A stretch of DNA of 64,000 nt, from NCBI RefSeq assembly GCF_963675165.1, contig NC_087387.1, positions 5,953,601 to 6,017,600 of the forward strand, read 5' to 3'. Source of the DNA: Halichondria panicea. Its lineage: Eukaryota > Porifera > Demospongiae > Suberitida > Halichondriidae. Below the pieces are notes generated by a model that saw only the letters and a list, made by a program, of their open reading frames with translations, was not told where the DNA came from and made no database searches. A program made the translations under genes and the position numbers. Shown piece after piece: positions 36,330-49,967 of the stretch. How positions within the stretch are numbered: position 1 is the stretch's first letter; each line of letters begins with the position of its first letter.

Positions 36330-37165
36330 AGAATGGAGGGGGCGGCTGTGTGGGAAGTGGAGGGCTCAGAGGAAGACACGAGGTTGTGAAGCAAACAATT
36401 ATTGCACGATAGCTCAAACATTATTTGCACATCAGATTTCTTTGTATTTGTTTTTGCTGAGTATGCACTATTTCATTAGCAATACTGACACTCAATACGC
36501 ACTTTTAGCTGACGATTATTGACGTCCGACGAAGATCGGTAGTCTACTAGCGCAGCCGCTCTCGGACGTTCGCAACACACGTGACAATCAGCTCCGCCAG
36601 ATTTGCCCATGGACAATTTGGGCCCGAAATACATTAGTCTAAACATACCATATTGTAGCACTACCAAACAGCTAGTCATCTTTAGCTTGGAAATTGAACA
36701 TTCCCAACACTAGTTATGTACAATCAAAGATAGCTTCGAAACCGGACCTGATTCTGTTAACACCCTCATCTACACAGGACTAGCTGAGGTACTTATCAAT
36801 ACCGTATAGGCTATAGCGGGTAATTCAGAAATGTTTGCCCCAAAAATTAATCTATATAGATTATACACAGCTGTATACCAATGGATAGAGACTTATAGTT
36901 GGACTTCCAGCTCATTCTAGTTGCCCACAATCACTAGATCTAGCTCATGAACAATTAATGAGCAATGCTAACGTTAACGTTGTGTATACACCTTGATATC
37001 ATTAAATGCTAGTGTTACTTAAACAAACTTCCACTTATAATATACTCATGCATGGACAGAAAGGAAGCACCCAGAACATTGATAAATAGGCTTGAACAAG
37101 AGCATTATAGGCACAGTATACTATCTATTGGTATAATCATGAGCTTCTATAATTATTTGAAGAGA

Positions 37166-39008
37166 ATGGCTATTGTACTATTCATAAGCTTTGCTCTACT
37201 AGCTACACAAGTCACAGCTCAAGCAGGTAAACATTGTTGCATCATAGTAACAAACATGCATGCTTCTCAAAACCTCCTATAGCAGATTGCATTAACAGCA
37301 CACTCAGACTATCGATGGAGACAGATGATGGTGCTTCAATCAAAGGGCTTCCTGAGTACTGCTTTAGTGGAGTATGGAGGAGGATATGCATGGTTAATGG
37401 AGAAATGAGGGCAGAAGCAGAAACAAAGCAAAAACAAGCATGCAAACAATTAGGATACGGTGCTAAAAGTGGTGAGATATTGGATCGAGCACCTTTTGAT
37501 ATATAAGTATATAATACTGTCGCACAGCATCACTTTTACCAGGACTGCAGCTGGATACAGATGAAGAACCATTTGTAACAATTGGGAACTGCAGTATTAA
37601 TGCAAAGAGCTTACAAGAATGTGAAGTGAGAGAGACTACTGACTGTACAATGCGAGAGCAGCTCAGATGCAACAGAGGTAAATACAAATTGTTCTATGTG
37701 ATAACCAAGAGCTTTCTTCGTATTAAACAGCTTCCTGCCCAAGTGAACGAGTAAGACTAGTGGGTGGATCTACTGAACATCAAGGTCTAGTGGAGGTGTG
37801 CTCTGATGGACGCTGGGGAACACTGCATGCTAGAAATCCAACTGAAATTGCAAGGGAAGTTTGCAGAAGACTCTTGAATGGCGAGGATGAAGCCAATTGT
37901 AAGAATAAACCTACTCCTATATAAAACCTACACAATAATTATATTTCTCAGTTTCTAGTGTTACATCAATTTCTTCCAAGCCTGCCTACAACTGTTCAAT
38001 TCTTAGGGGAACACTAACCTGTGAAGAATCTACTTACGACAATCATCATTTTCATCTAAACGTTTCATGTCCAATTTCTAATAGTAAGTTTTTAGTATAC
38101 TGGCGTAACTGGCACAGTTGTAATCAATTATTGTGTTGTTCCTAATACACTTAGACAGCTGCAAGCAAGAAGTTAGATTGACTGATGGATACAGCTACAG
38201 GGAGGGGAGAGTTGAGGTTTGTTCAGGTGGCGTGTGGCGATCTGTCTGCAATTTTGGTCAAGAAGGAATTGCTGGAGCAGCTTGCTATCAAGCTGGGTTT
38301 CCAAGGGAAGGTAAGCCATATAAAATGCATACTTAGATAAACAAAAACTAACTCACAGGAGCCATGGTTACAAGCTATAGGAGAGAAACCACTGACAGAA
38401 TTAGCTGCTGCTGTTTCGTTACAAACACAAATCTCAACTGTATTTCATGCAAGGAAGTTGCTTGCATTTACATGCTCGGTGTTGTTTGTCAGGTTTGGGA
38501 CCATTTACAACCTGCAAACAATGCCAGTGAATGTAAGTACAGCCACCGTCAATTTACCACAGTCCCTATACACTATAACTCTTACTATACAGTCTCTACT
38601 ACACCCCTCTCTGTAACAGAGTTCACAAGTCTGGACTCTACGACCCTGAGCCAGGGCACTGAACTTGTAACCAGTACCCAACTCACAATCACATCCCCTG
38701 ACAACAACACAGTATTGTTTGGAGCCATTATTGGAGTGCTATTTACTCTACTGCTAGCTACACTAGTGGGATGGATGTGCACATGCATCATCATGCATAG
38801 GAACAACACTACAAAGTCAACTAGGTAAGTGATAACTGTTTGCACTCATTCCTTATACAGCGTTCAAATACACAAAGCAAAATTATAGGTACTTTACTTG
38901 CATCAATAATGTTTAAAAGCTTACACAATACTATAATATTATTTGCAGTAGACTCTATAAATATTAATTATGGAGGGAGAGGGCTAGGAAACACACGTAC
39001 ACACACAT

Positions 39009-39058
<50 letters not shown>

Positions 39059-39561
39059 CTACAATCAAGGATCCAATAACTACGGATGACAACTATTCAC
39101 TGGCACAAGTCATTGACTCTTCATACTATGAAGCCACGCCCACTAAACCACCACCTACAAGCCCCAGTAACGATGCAACTAACGAGTGCGAGTCTAAAAC
39201 ACAAATAATACACGTGGAATGTGCTACCTACGATAGTTACGCTGGCCCCAACCAGTTACTCTCGCAAGCAATCAACCCATCTAGCTACAATACTGTGAGC
39301 ACAAGCGATGAAGGAATTGGAGACTATGATGTCATTGATAATAACAAGCCGAAACAGAAACCAAAACCATCCAACCCACCACCAGTGAAGGTTGAGGCCA
39401 GTAAGGGAGAAGATGAGTTCTACAATGCAGAGGAGCATATGTGTATAGGTACTGATATGAAAGCTAAGAGGGACAATAAATCAAGGAATGCAGAAACTGA
39501 TGGACTGGAAGAGAACAAGACGAAGAAAGAGTCTGTATATAGTGTGCTCAGGCCTGTGTGA
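37166..39561 (+). CDS. Gene J2: triple-SRCR receptor in the 3232-bp array
   Basis: Exons 37166..37226, 37286..37471, 37528..37677, 37731..37898, 37952..38083, 38155..38310, 38359..38824 and 39057..39561 total 1824 nt (607 residues) with all phases consistent. Signal peptide MAIVLFISFALLATQVTAQA. SRCR1 (KGLPEYCFSGVWRRIC), SRCR2 (RVRLVGGSTEHQGLVEVC) and SRCR3 (EVRLTDGYSYREGRVEVC) follow. The stalk is Thr/Ser-rich. The helix ends LVGWMCTCIIMHR. The tail includes DNYSLAQ, YEATPTKPPP, YDVI, FYNAEE and YSVL. The start is set at the ATG conserved in J1, K and L; an in-frame ATG at 37052 would add 38 residues in front of the signal sequence. Exons 5-8 look identical to those of J1 and J3. Confidence 0.82.
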
Positions 39562-40397
39562 AGAATGGAGGGGGCGGCTGTGTGGGAAGTGGAGGGCTCA
39601 GAGGAAGACACGAGGTTGTGAAGCAAACAATTATTGCACGATAGCTCAAACATTATTTGCACATCAGATTTCTTTGTATTTGTTTTTGCTGAGTATGCAC
39701 TATTTCATTAGCAATACTGACACTCAATACGCACTTTTAGCTGACGATTATTGACGTCCGACGAAGATCGGTAGTCTACTAGCGCAGCCGCTCTCGGACG
39801 TTCGCAACACACGTGACAATCAGCTCCGCCAGATTTGCCCATGGACAATTTGGGCCCGAAATACATTAGTCTAAACATACCATATTGTAGCACTACCAAA
39901 CAGCTAGTCATCTTTAGCTTGGAAATTGAACATTCCCAACACTAGTTATGTACAATCAAAGATAGCTTCGAAACCGGACCTGATTCTGTTAACACCCTCA
40001 TCTACACAGGACTAGCTGAGGTACTTATCAATACCGTATAGGCTATAGCGGGTAATTCAGAAATGTTTGCCCCAAAAATTAATCTATATAGATTATACAC
40101 AGCTGTATACCAATGGATAGAGACTTATAGTTGGACTTCCAGCTCATTCTAGTTGCCCACAATCACTAGATCTAGCTCATGAACAATTAATGAGCAATGC
40201 TAACGTTAACGTTGTGTATACACCTTGATATCATTAAATGCTAGTGTTACTTAAACAAACTTCCACTTATAATATACTCATGCATGGACAGAAAGGAAGC
40301 ACCCAGAACATTGATAAATAGGCTTGAACAAGAGCATTATAGGCACAGTATACTATCTATTGGTATAATCATGAGCTTCTATAATTATTTGAAGAGA

Positions 40398-42240
40398 ATG
40401 GCTATTGTACTATTCATAAGCTTTGCTCTACTAGCTACACAAGTCACAGCTCAAGCAGGTAAACATTGTTGCATCATAGTAACAAACATGCATGCTTCTC
40501 AAAACCTCCTATAGCAGATTGCATTAACAGCACACTCAGACTATCGATGGAGACAGATGATGGTGCTTCAATCAAAGGGCTTCCTGAGTACTGCTTTAGT
40601 GGAGTATGGAGGAGGATATGCATGGTTAATGGAGAAATGAGGGCAGAAGCAGAAACAAAGCAAAAACAAGCATGCAAACAATTAGGATACGGTGCTAAAA
40701 GTGGTGAGATATTGGATCGAGCACCTTTTGATATATAAGTATATAATACTGTCGCACAGCATCACTTTTACCAGGACTGCAGCTGGATACAGATGAAGAA
40801 CCATTTGTAACAATTGGGAACTGCAGTATTAATGCAAAGAGCTTACAAGAATGTGAAGTGAGAGAGACTACTGACTGTACAATGCGAGAGCAGCTCAGAT
40901 GCAACAGAGGTAAATACAAATTGTTCTATGTGATAACCAAGAGCTTTCTTCGTATTAAACAGCTTCCTGCCCAAGTGAACGAGTAAGACTAGTGGGTGGA
41001 TCTACTGAACATCAAGGTCTAGTGGAGGTGTGCTCTGATGGACGCTGGGGAACACTGCATGCTAGAAATCCAACTGAAATTGCAAGGGAAGTTTGCAGAA
41101 GACTCTTGAATGGCGAGGATGAAGCCAATTGTAAGAATAAACCTACTCCTATATAAAACCTACACAATAATTATATTTCTCAGTTTCTAGTGTTACATCA
41201 ATTTCTTCCAAGCCTGCCTACAACTGTTCAATTCTTAGGGGAACACTAACCTGTGAAGAATCTACTTACGACAATCATCATTTTCATCTAAACGTTTCAT
41301 GTCCAATTTCTAATAGTAAGTTTTTAGTATACTGGCGTAACTGGCACAGTTGTAATCAATTATTGTGTTGTTCCTAATACACTTAGACAGCTGCAAGCAA
41401 GAAGTTAGATTGACTGATGGATACAGCTACAGGGAGGGGAGAGTTGAGGTTTGTTCAGGTGGCGTGTGGCGATCTGTCTGCAATTTTGGTCAAGAAGGAA
41501 TTGCTGGAGCAGCTTGCTATCAAGCTGGGTTTCCAAGGGAAGGTAAGCCATATAAAATGCATACTTAGATAAACAAAAACTAACTCACAGGAGCCATGGT
41601 TACAAGCTATAGGAGAGAAACCACTGACAGAATTAGCTGCTGCTGTTTCGTTACAAACACAAATCTCAACTGTATTTCATGCAAGGAAGTTGCTTGCATT
41701 TACATGCTCGGTGTTGTTTGTCAGGTTTGGGACCATTTACAACCTGCAAACAATGCCAGTGAATGTAAGTACAGCCACCGTCAATTTACCACAGTCCCTA
41801 TACACTATAACTCTTACTATACAGTCTCTACTACACCCCTCTCTGTAACAGAGTTCACAAGTCTGGACTCTACGACCCTGAGCCAGGGCACTGAACTTGT
41901 AACCAGTACCCAACTCACAATCACATCCCCTGACAACAACACAGTATTGTTTGGAGCCATTATTGGAGTGCTATTTACTCTACTGCTAGCTACACTAGTG
42001 GGATGGATGTGCACATGCATCATCATGCATAGGAACAACACTACAAAGTCAACTAGGTAAGTGATAACTGTTTGCACTCATTCCTTATACAGCGTTCAAA
42101 TACACAAAGCAAAATTATAGGTACTTTACTTGCATCAATAATGTTTAAAAGCTTACACAATACTATAATATTATTTGCAGTAGACTCTATAAATATTAAT
42201 TATGGAGGGAGAGGGCTAGGAAACACACGTACACACACAT

Positions 42241-42290
<50 letters not shown>

Positions 42291-42793
42291 CTACAATCAA
42301 GGATCCAATAACTACGGATGACAACTATTCACTGGCACAAGTCATTGACTCTTCATACTATGAAGCCACGCCCACTAAACCACCACCTACAAGCCCCAGT
42401 AACGATGCAACTAACGAGTGCGAGTCTAAAACACAAATAATACACGTGGAATGTGCTACCTACGATAGTTACGCTGGCCCCAACCAGTTACTCTCGCAAG
42501 CAATCAACCCATCTAGCTACAATACTGTGAGCACAAGCGATGAAGGAATTGGAGACTATGATGTCATTGATAATAACAAGCCGAAACAGAAACCAAAACC
42601 ATCCAACCCACCACCAGTGAAGGTTGAGGCCAGTAAGGGAGAAGATGAGTTCTACAATGCAGAGGAGCATATGTGTATAGGTACTGATATGAAAGCTAAG
42701 AGGGACAATAAATCAAGGAATGCAGAAACTGATGGACTGGAAGAGAACAAGACGAAGAAAGAGTCTGTATATAGTGTGCTCAGGCCTGTGTGA
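40398..42793 (+). CDS. Gene J3: apparently identical third copy of the SRCR receptor
   Basis: Exons 40398..40458, 40518..40703, 40760..40909, 40963..41130, 41184..41315, 41387..41542, 41591..42056 and 42289..42793. The whole gene matches J2 at an offset of 3232 bp as far as I can compare, including introns, microsatellite length and the early tail stop. It encodes the same 607-residue protein. Either the duplication is very recent or homogenised, or one copy is an assembly artefact. Confidence 0.75.
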
Positions 42794-43629
42794 AGAATGG
42801 AGGGGGCGGCTGTGTGGGAAGTGGAGGGCTCAGAGGAAGACACGAGGTTGTGAAGCAAACAATTATTGCACGATAGCTCAAACATTATTTGCACATCAGA
42901 TTTCTTTGTATTTGTTTTTGCTGAGTATGCACTATTTCATTAGCAATACTGACACTCAATACGCACTTTTAGCTGACGATTATTGACGTCCGACGAAGAT
43001 CGGTAGTCTACTAGCGCAGCCGCTCTCGGACGTTCGCAACACACGTGACAATCAGCTCCGCCAGATTTGCCCATGGACAATTTGGGCCCGAAATACATTA
43101 GTCTAAACATACCATATTGTAGCACTACCAAACAGCTAGTCATCTTTAGCTTGGAAATTGAACATTCCCAACACTAGTTATGTACAATCAAAGATAGCTT
43201 CGAAACCGGACCTGATTCTGTTAACACCCTCATCTACACAGGACTAGCTGAGGTACTTATCAATACCGTATAGGCTATAGCGGGTAATTCAGAAATGTTT
43301 GCCCCAAAAATTAATCTATATAGATTATACACAGCTGTATACCAATGGATAGAGACTTATAGTTGGACTTCCAGCTCATTCTAGTTGCCCACAATCACTA
43401 GATCTAGCTCATGAACAATTAATGAGCAATGCTAACGTTAACGTTGTGTATACACCTTGATATCATTAAATGCTAGTGTTACTTAAACAAACTTCCACTT
43501 ATAATATACTCATGCATGGACAGAAAGGAAGCACCCAGAACATTGATAAATAGGCTTGAACAAGAGCATTATAGGCACAGTATACTATCTATTGGTATAA
43601 TCATGAGCTTCTATAATTATTTGAAGAGA

Positions 43630-46126
43630 ATGGCTATTGTACTATTCATAAGCTTTGCTCTACTAGCTACACAAGTCACAGCTCAAGCAGGTAAACATTG
43701 TTGCATCATAGTAACAAACATGCATGCTTCTCAAAACCTCCTATAGCAGATTGCATTAACAGCACACTCAGACTATCGATGGAGACAGATGATGGTGCTT
43801 CAATCAAAGGGCTTCCTGAGTACTGCTTTAGTGGAGTATGGAGGAGGATATGCATGGTTAATGGAGAAATGAGGGCAGAAGCAGAAACAAAGCAAAAACA
43901 AGCATGCAAACAATTAGGATACGGTGCTAAAAGTGGTGAGATATTGGATCGAGCACCTTTTGATATATAAGTATATAATACTGTCGCACAGCATCACTTT
44001 TACCAGGACTGCAGCTGGATACAGATGAAGAACCATTTGTAACAATTGGGAACTGCAGTATTAATGCAAAGAGCTTACAAGAATGTGAAGTGAGAGAGAC
44101 TACTGACTGTACAATGCGAGAGCAGCTCAGATGCAACAGAGGTAAATACAAATTGTTCTATGTGATAACCAAGAGCTTTCTTCGTATTAAACAGCTTCCT
44201 GCCCAAGTGAACGAGTAAGACTAGTGGGTGGATCTACTGAACATCAAGGTCTAGTGGAGGTGTGCTCTGATGGACGCTGGGGAACACTGCATGCTAGAAA
44301 TCCAACTGAAATTGCAAGGGAAGTTTGCAGAAGACTCTTGAATGGCGAGGATGAAGCCAATTGTAAGAATAAACCTACTCCTATATAAAACCTACACAAT
44401 AATTATATTTCTCAGTTTCTAGTGTTACATCAATTTCTTCCAAGCCTGCCTACAACTGTTCAATTCTTAGGGGAACACTAACCTGTGAAGAATCTACTTA
44501 CGACAATCATCATTTTCATCTAAACGTTTCATGTCCAATTTCTAATAGTAAGTTTTTAGTATACTGGCGTAACTGGCACAGTTGTAATCAATTATTGTGT
44601 TGTTCCTAATACACTTAGACAGCTGTAAGCAAGAAATTAGATTGACTGATGGATACAGCTACAGAGAGGGGAAAGTTGAGGTTTGTTCAGGTGGCGTGTG
44701 GCTATCTGTCTGCAATTTTGGTCAAGAAGGAATTGCTGGAGCAGCTTGCTATCAAGCTGGGTTTCCAAGAGAAGGTAAGCCATAAAATGCGTACGTATAG
44801 AAAAACAAATAATACTCAAATTCAAAGGTGCGATGGTTACAAGCTACGGAGGAGAAACCAGTGGCGGAATGAGCTGCAACTGTTTAGATACGAACACAAC
44901 TCTCAAATGCACTACATGCGAGATCACCAATTGCCATAATATTCTCAGTGTTGTTTGTCAGGCTTGGGAACATTTACAACCCGTAAACATAAGCAGTGAA
45001 TGCACAGAACAGCCTCCTGTGATTGAGCCTGCCTCTACTACAGCTTCTACTACATGTATAGTCCCTACTACAGCTACTGCTATAACAGACTCCACTATCA
45101 CTGGCACTGAACACGCAGTCAGTACCCAACCCACATTTACATCCCCTGTCAACAACACAGTTACACTGCTTGGAGCCATTATTGGAGTGCTGTTTGCTCT
45201 ACTGCTAGCTACACTAGTGGGATGGATGTGCACATGTATCGTCGTGCATAGGAACAACACTACAAAGTCAACTAGGTAAGTGATAACTGTTTGCACTCAT
45301 TCCTTATACAGCGTTCAAATACACTAAGCATAATTATAGGTACTTTACTTGTATCAATACACTTAGGAAAGCTTACAGCATTGTGTGCAGTAATATGGCC
45401 TAAATAAGCTGAGTGATGGTTTGATTATTATGATAAAGTTCTCTAAGAGCTCTTTTAGTTTCCAAATTGGCCAAATCCACCGCACTAGCAGTGAGCACTC
45501 AATGTTAGTTCTAGCAACAACATGGTATATGTATATGCTTTGGATAAATGATACTAAATATACACACCCACATGCACACACATGCATACGCTTACACACA
45601 CACCCACACATGTATACTCCCACACACACACATACACTACTTCAGTTCCGCAACCAACAATCCACTTATCACGGATGACAACTATTCACTCGGACAAGTC
45701 ATTGAATGTGTATACGATGAAGCCACACCCACTCAACCACCTCCTACAGATCCAGGCAACGAGGGCAAGCCAAAAATGCACACATCACACATGGAAACTG
45801 ATTACGCTGACCCCAACCAGTTACTCTTCCAAACAGCCAAAATATCCACTTCCAATACTGTGACCACAAGCAATGATGGAATTGGAGACTATGCTGTCAT
45901 TGATCATAACAAGCCGAAACCATCCAACCCACCACCAGTGAAGGTTGAGGCCAGTAAGAGTGATGATGAGTTCTACAATGCAGAGGTTCATATGTATGCA
46001 GCAGCTGTAAAGGGGCCGAATAATAGAGAGGAAGAGAATAAGACGAAGAAAGGTGCTAATCAGCCGGTGTATGATGTGGCCATGCCCGGGGAAGCTGTGT
46101 GGGGAGTGGAGGGGGCGGCTATGTGA
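43630..46126 (+). CDS. Gene J4: SRCR receptor at the array edge, J2-like front and K-like rear
   Basis: Exons 43630..43690, 43750..43935, 43992..44141, 44195..44362, 44416..44547, 44619..44774, 44828..45275 and 45646..46126 give 1782 nt (593 residues), in frame throughout. Exons 1-5 equal those of J2 and J3. From exon 6 onward the sequence diverges and resembles K: the stalk differs, the helix ends LVGWMCTCIVVHRNN, and the tail begins with NNPLITDDNYSLGQVIECVY and contains YAVI, FYNAE and VYDVA. The tail acceptor is CTACTTCAG after a short (CA)n region. This looks like a recombinant between two receptor types. Confidence 0.8.
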
Positions 46127-46718
46127 GGAGTGGAGGGAGAGGAGGAGTACGCGTACTCGAGGTTGAAACTTTAATACATGCACTGTTGGTGTTCGTTTAG
46201 AGACTTAAAGCACTATTAATTTGAACATCAGATTCATGTTTTTGCTAAGTACGACTAGCTAAAATTATACAAAAATGTCATACAAAATAATTTGGCGATT
46301 GTAAAATTAATGCTATAGCCATTCCTTAATTCCCTCACCCATATTAAATCCTCAGCCTGCATTAAAAGGTGGTATATTATATTATCCGAGGCTTGAACAA
46401 TACCGTATAGCGGATAATTCTGAAATGTTTTCCCCGAAAATTACTTGCTATATACATGAATTATATGACTCACGATTACTAGACATAGCTCATGAATAAT
46501 TAACGAGCAATGATAATCTTAACATTGTGTACGCCTTTATATCAATCTTTAAATTATGCTATTGTTCTAGCTTAAACAAACTTCCACTATAATTATACTC
46601 CTGGATAGAAAGGAAGCACCACAACATTGATAAATAGGCTTCAAATTGAACAAGAGCATTATAGGCACAGTATCTATCTATTGATATATTCCTGAGCTTC
46701 CATAATTATTTGAAGAGA

Positions 46719-48758
46719 ATGGCTCTTGTACTATTCACCAGCTTTGCTCTACTAGCTACACAAGTCACAGGTCAAGCAGGTAAACATTGTTGCATCATAA
46801 TTATGTATAATTATAGTAGCAATCAGATACTATTATGCATGCATGCTTCTCATCAATCAAACCTCCTAGCAGATTGCATTATAACTAAACTCAGACTATA
46901 TAATTAGCAATGGTGCAGATGATGGTGTTTCTGTCCAATATTCTGTGCAATATACACAAATGCTTTTTATACAGTTATCTGCCCCAAAGAGCGAGTAAGA
47001 CTTGTGGGTGGATCCCCTGTACATCAAGGTCAAGAAAGTCAAGACGGTATAGTAGAAGTATGCTCTGATGGACGCTGGGGAAAAGTACAGACTAGCCAGC
47101 CACAACAAGTTGCAAGAGAAGTTTGCAAAAGACTTAACTTTAACGAGATGAATGAAATAACTAGTAACGGTAAGAATCTATATATCTCACACAAAACTAT
47201 AATTATACTCGTGCAGTTTCTAATGTTTCATCTTCCGAACCTGCATTTGTCTACAACTGTTCAATTATTTGTGGATCCCTGACCTGTCAAGAATCTATAA
47301 CAACAATGAACACAATTTTGATCTAAGTGTTTCATGTCACAACCCTCTTGGTAAATAATAAGATATGAATGTATAATTATAATTGTTTTTCCTAATAGAC
47401 TCGGAAAGCTGTGATGGAACAGTTAGATTGGCTGATAGCTACAGCTACAGGGAGGGGAGAGTTGAGGTTTGCTTCAATGGTCAGTGGAGATCTGTCTGCA
47501 ATTATGGTAGAGAAGGAAACGCCGGAGCAGCTTGCTATCAAGCTGGGTTTCCAAGAGAAGGTAAACATAAAATGCGTAAGAATAGGTAAATGCTCACATT
47601 AATGTATAAACTCATTTAAAGGTGCCGTAGTTACAAGCTATGAGAGAGATACCAGTGACAGAATGACACACTGCAACTGTTTAAATACAAATACAACTCT
47701 CAACTGCAATATATGCAGCGACTCTTGCACAAATATCCTTGGTGTTGTTTGTCAGGCTTGGGAAAATTTACAACCTGCAAATATAGGCAATGAATGTACA
47801 GTACAGCCTCCTATGATTGAGCCTACAAATCAATCTACTACAGCCTCCTCTGTAACGGACACAGGTCTGGACTCCACTACCATCCTGAGCCTCCCTGGGG
47901 GCACTGAAGTTGTAGCCAGTACCACAACAAGCACACCTCCTGACAACCACACAGTATTGTTTGGAGCCATTATTGGAGTGCTATTTGCTCTACTGCTAGC
48001 TACACTAGTGGGATGGATGTGCACATGCATCATCATGCATAGGAACAACACTACAAAGTCAACTAGGTAAGTGATAACTCATTTCTTATACATGCAGCGT
48101 TCAGATAGACTAAGCAAATACATGTCCAATGTACTTTAGTTGCATCAATAAACTTACTGAATAACAGTAAACAGCTTAAAGCTTACAGCATTGTTGTACT
48201 ACATAATCGTGACAACAATGTTCCTACACTTTCATTTTCCGAATGGCCAAATCAAATGCACTAGCATTGTTCAATCAAAGTTAGTTCTAGCAAAAACATG
48301 TATACTTTGGGTTGTACGTAAATACACACTCACATGCACACACATCATGTATCATGTATACCAGGCCCAGATCTAGGCCGGGGGTGGGTTTCAGGGGTTG
48401 CAACCCTCCCAAACACTCACAAAAACTAGCTCAACCTACACTTGTGTTGCTTGTGACACACTAAGTAGTAAACACACAATAATTTTCATTCCACACATAC
48501 CATTCCATACATGTATTATGACAAGGCACCTAGCTGTAGTAGACAGTAGATTTGTAAGTATACTTTGTGCATGTTTACTATGATATCAATTTCAATTAAG
48601 GGGCGTGGTCAAACATTTAGCGCGCGCGCTAACGCATGCTTTTGTTTTATAACCCCCGTATAAATTTTGGCTGGATTCGCCCCTGTATACACCTACACAC
48701 CCACACACACACACACATGTATACGCCTACACACACACACATACACACATGTATACAC

Positions 48759-48857
<99 letters not shown>

Positions 48858-49344
48858 CTTCAGTTCTCCAACCAACAATCCACTTATCACGGATGACAAC
48901 TATTCACTCGGACAAGTCATTGAATGCATATACGATGAAGCCACACCCACTCAACCACCTCCTACAGACCCAGCTAACGAGGGCAAGCCAAAAACGCATA
49001 CATCACAAATAGACTCTGATTATGCTGACCCCAACCAGTTGCTCTTCCAAACAGCCAAAACATCCACTTCCAATACTGTGAATACAAGCAATGAAGGAAT
49101 TGGAGACTATGCTGTCATTGATCATAACAAGCCGAAACCATCCAACCCACCACCAGTGAAGGTTGAGGCCAGTAAGAGTGATGATGAGTTCTACAATGCA
49201 GAGGTTCATATGTATGCAGCAGCTGTAAAGGGGCCAAATAATAGAGAGGGAGAGAATAAGACGAAGGAAGGTGCTAAACAGCCGGTGTATGATGTGGCCA
49301 TGCCTGGGGAAGCTGTGTGGGGAGTGGAGGGGGCGGCTGTGTGA
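46719..49344 (+). pseudogene. Gene K: SRCR receptor with decayed SRCR1 and a frameshift in SRCR2
   Basis: Signal exon 46719..46779. The first SRCR1 exon (from about 46,871) soon reaches TAG, and the second SRCR1 exon is absent. Remaining exons: 46975..47169, 47217..47350, 47399..47560, 47622..48066 and 48864..49344. Because these introns are phase 1, the signal exon could splice straight to 46975 and give a two-SRCR form. However, exon 47217..47350 is 134 nt, not a multiple of 3, and reaches TAA before its last Cys. The tail is open, with DNYSLGQ, YAVI, FYNAE and YDVA motifs, and its acceptor follows the longest (CA)n tract of the window. Confidence 0.72.
48760..48855. repeat. Long (CA)n microsatellite before the K tail exon
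   Basis: An almost uninterrupted (CA)n run of more than 40 repeats, preceded by variant ACACACATGTATAC blocks. It ends 9 nt before the CAG acceptor at 48,861-48,863. His-Thr and Cys-Val open frames over it are artefacts. Confidence 0.95.
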
Positions 49345-49967
49345 GGAGTGGAGGGGAGGAGGAGTACTCGAGGTTGAAACTTTAATACATGCACTGTTGG
49401 TATTCGGTTATATAATTATGTGAGACTTGAAGTACTTTTAATTTGCACATCATTAAATATTGTTTTTGCTAGCTACAAATTGTACGAAAATGTCATACAA
49501 AAATAATTTTGTAAACTAAAATTAATCCTTCTCTCACCCATGCATGTAATTATGTGTCTTTATAAGGTAGTTCTCACCTCCTCACATGGAAAGCTACAGT
49601 CACCTGCATTAAAGGTGGTATACTTCATGCATTATAATTATTATCCGAGGCTTGAAACAAAAGTATAGTTGGTAATTCTGAAATGTTTGCCCCGAAAATT
49701 ACCCGCTATATGAATTATCATTCTAGCTGCTCACGATCACTAGATCTAGCTCATGAATAATTAACGAGCAATGGTTTACCCTAACCTTAACGTGGTGTAT
49801 ACACCTTGATATCAATCTTGCTATTGTTGCAGCAGCTAAAATAAACTTCCACTATATATACTCATGGACAAAAAGAGCACACCGAACATAGATATAGGCT
49901 TAAACAAGAGCATTATAGGCACAGTATATATCTATTGGTATAATCGTGAGCTTCCTATTTGAAGAGA

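Larger units (their letters stand above)
34707..44625 (+). repeat. Tandem array of a 3232-bp unit, about 3.07 copies
   Basis: Every open frame recurs at exact offsets of 3232 bp (for example 35132, 38364 and 41596), with the same translation and the same length of (CA)n tract. Identity starts at about 34,707 in J1 intron 4 and ends at 44,625, where the J4 exon 6 has T for C. Each unit holds the 3' half of one SRCR gene and the 5' half of the next, so its borders fall within genes. That is the expected result of unequal crossing-over between paralogs. Confidence 0.9.

Noticed and set aside
48647-48896. Long His-Thr and Cys-Val open frames
   Set aside because: They are translations of (CA)n microsatellites in several frames, as at 13,280-13,440, 21,960-22,090 and 35,760-35,820.
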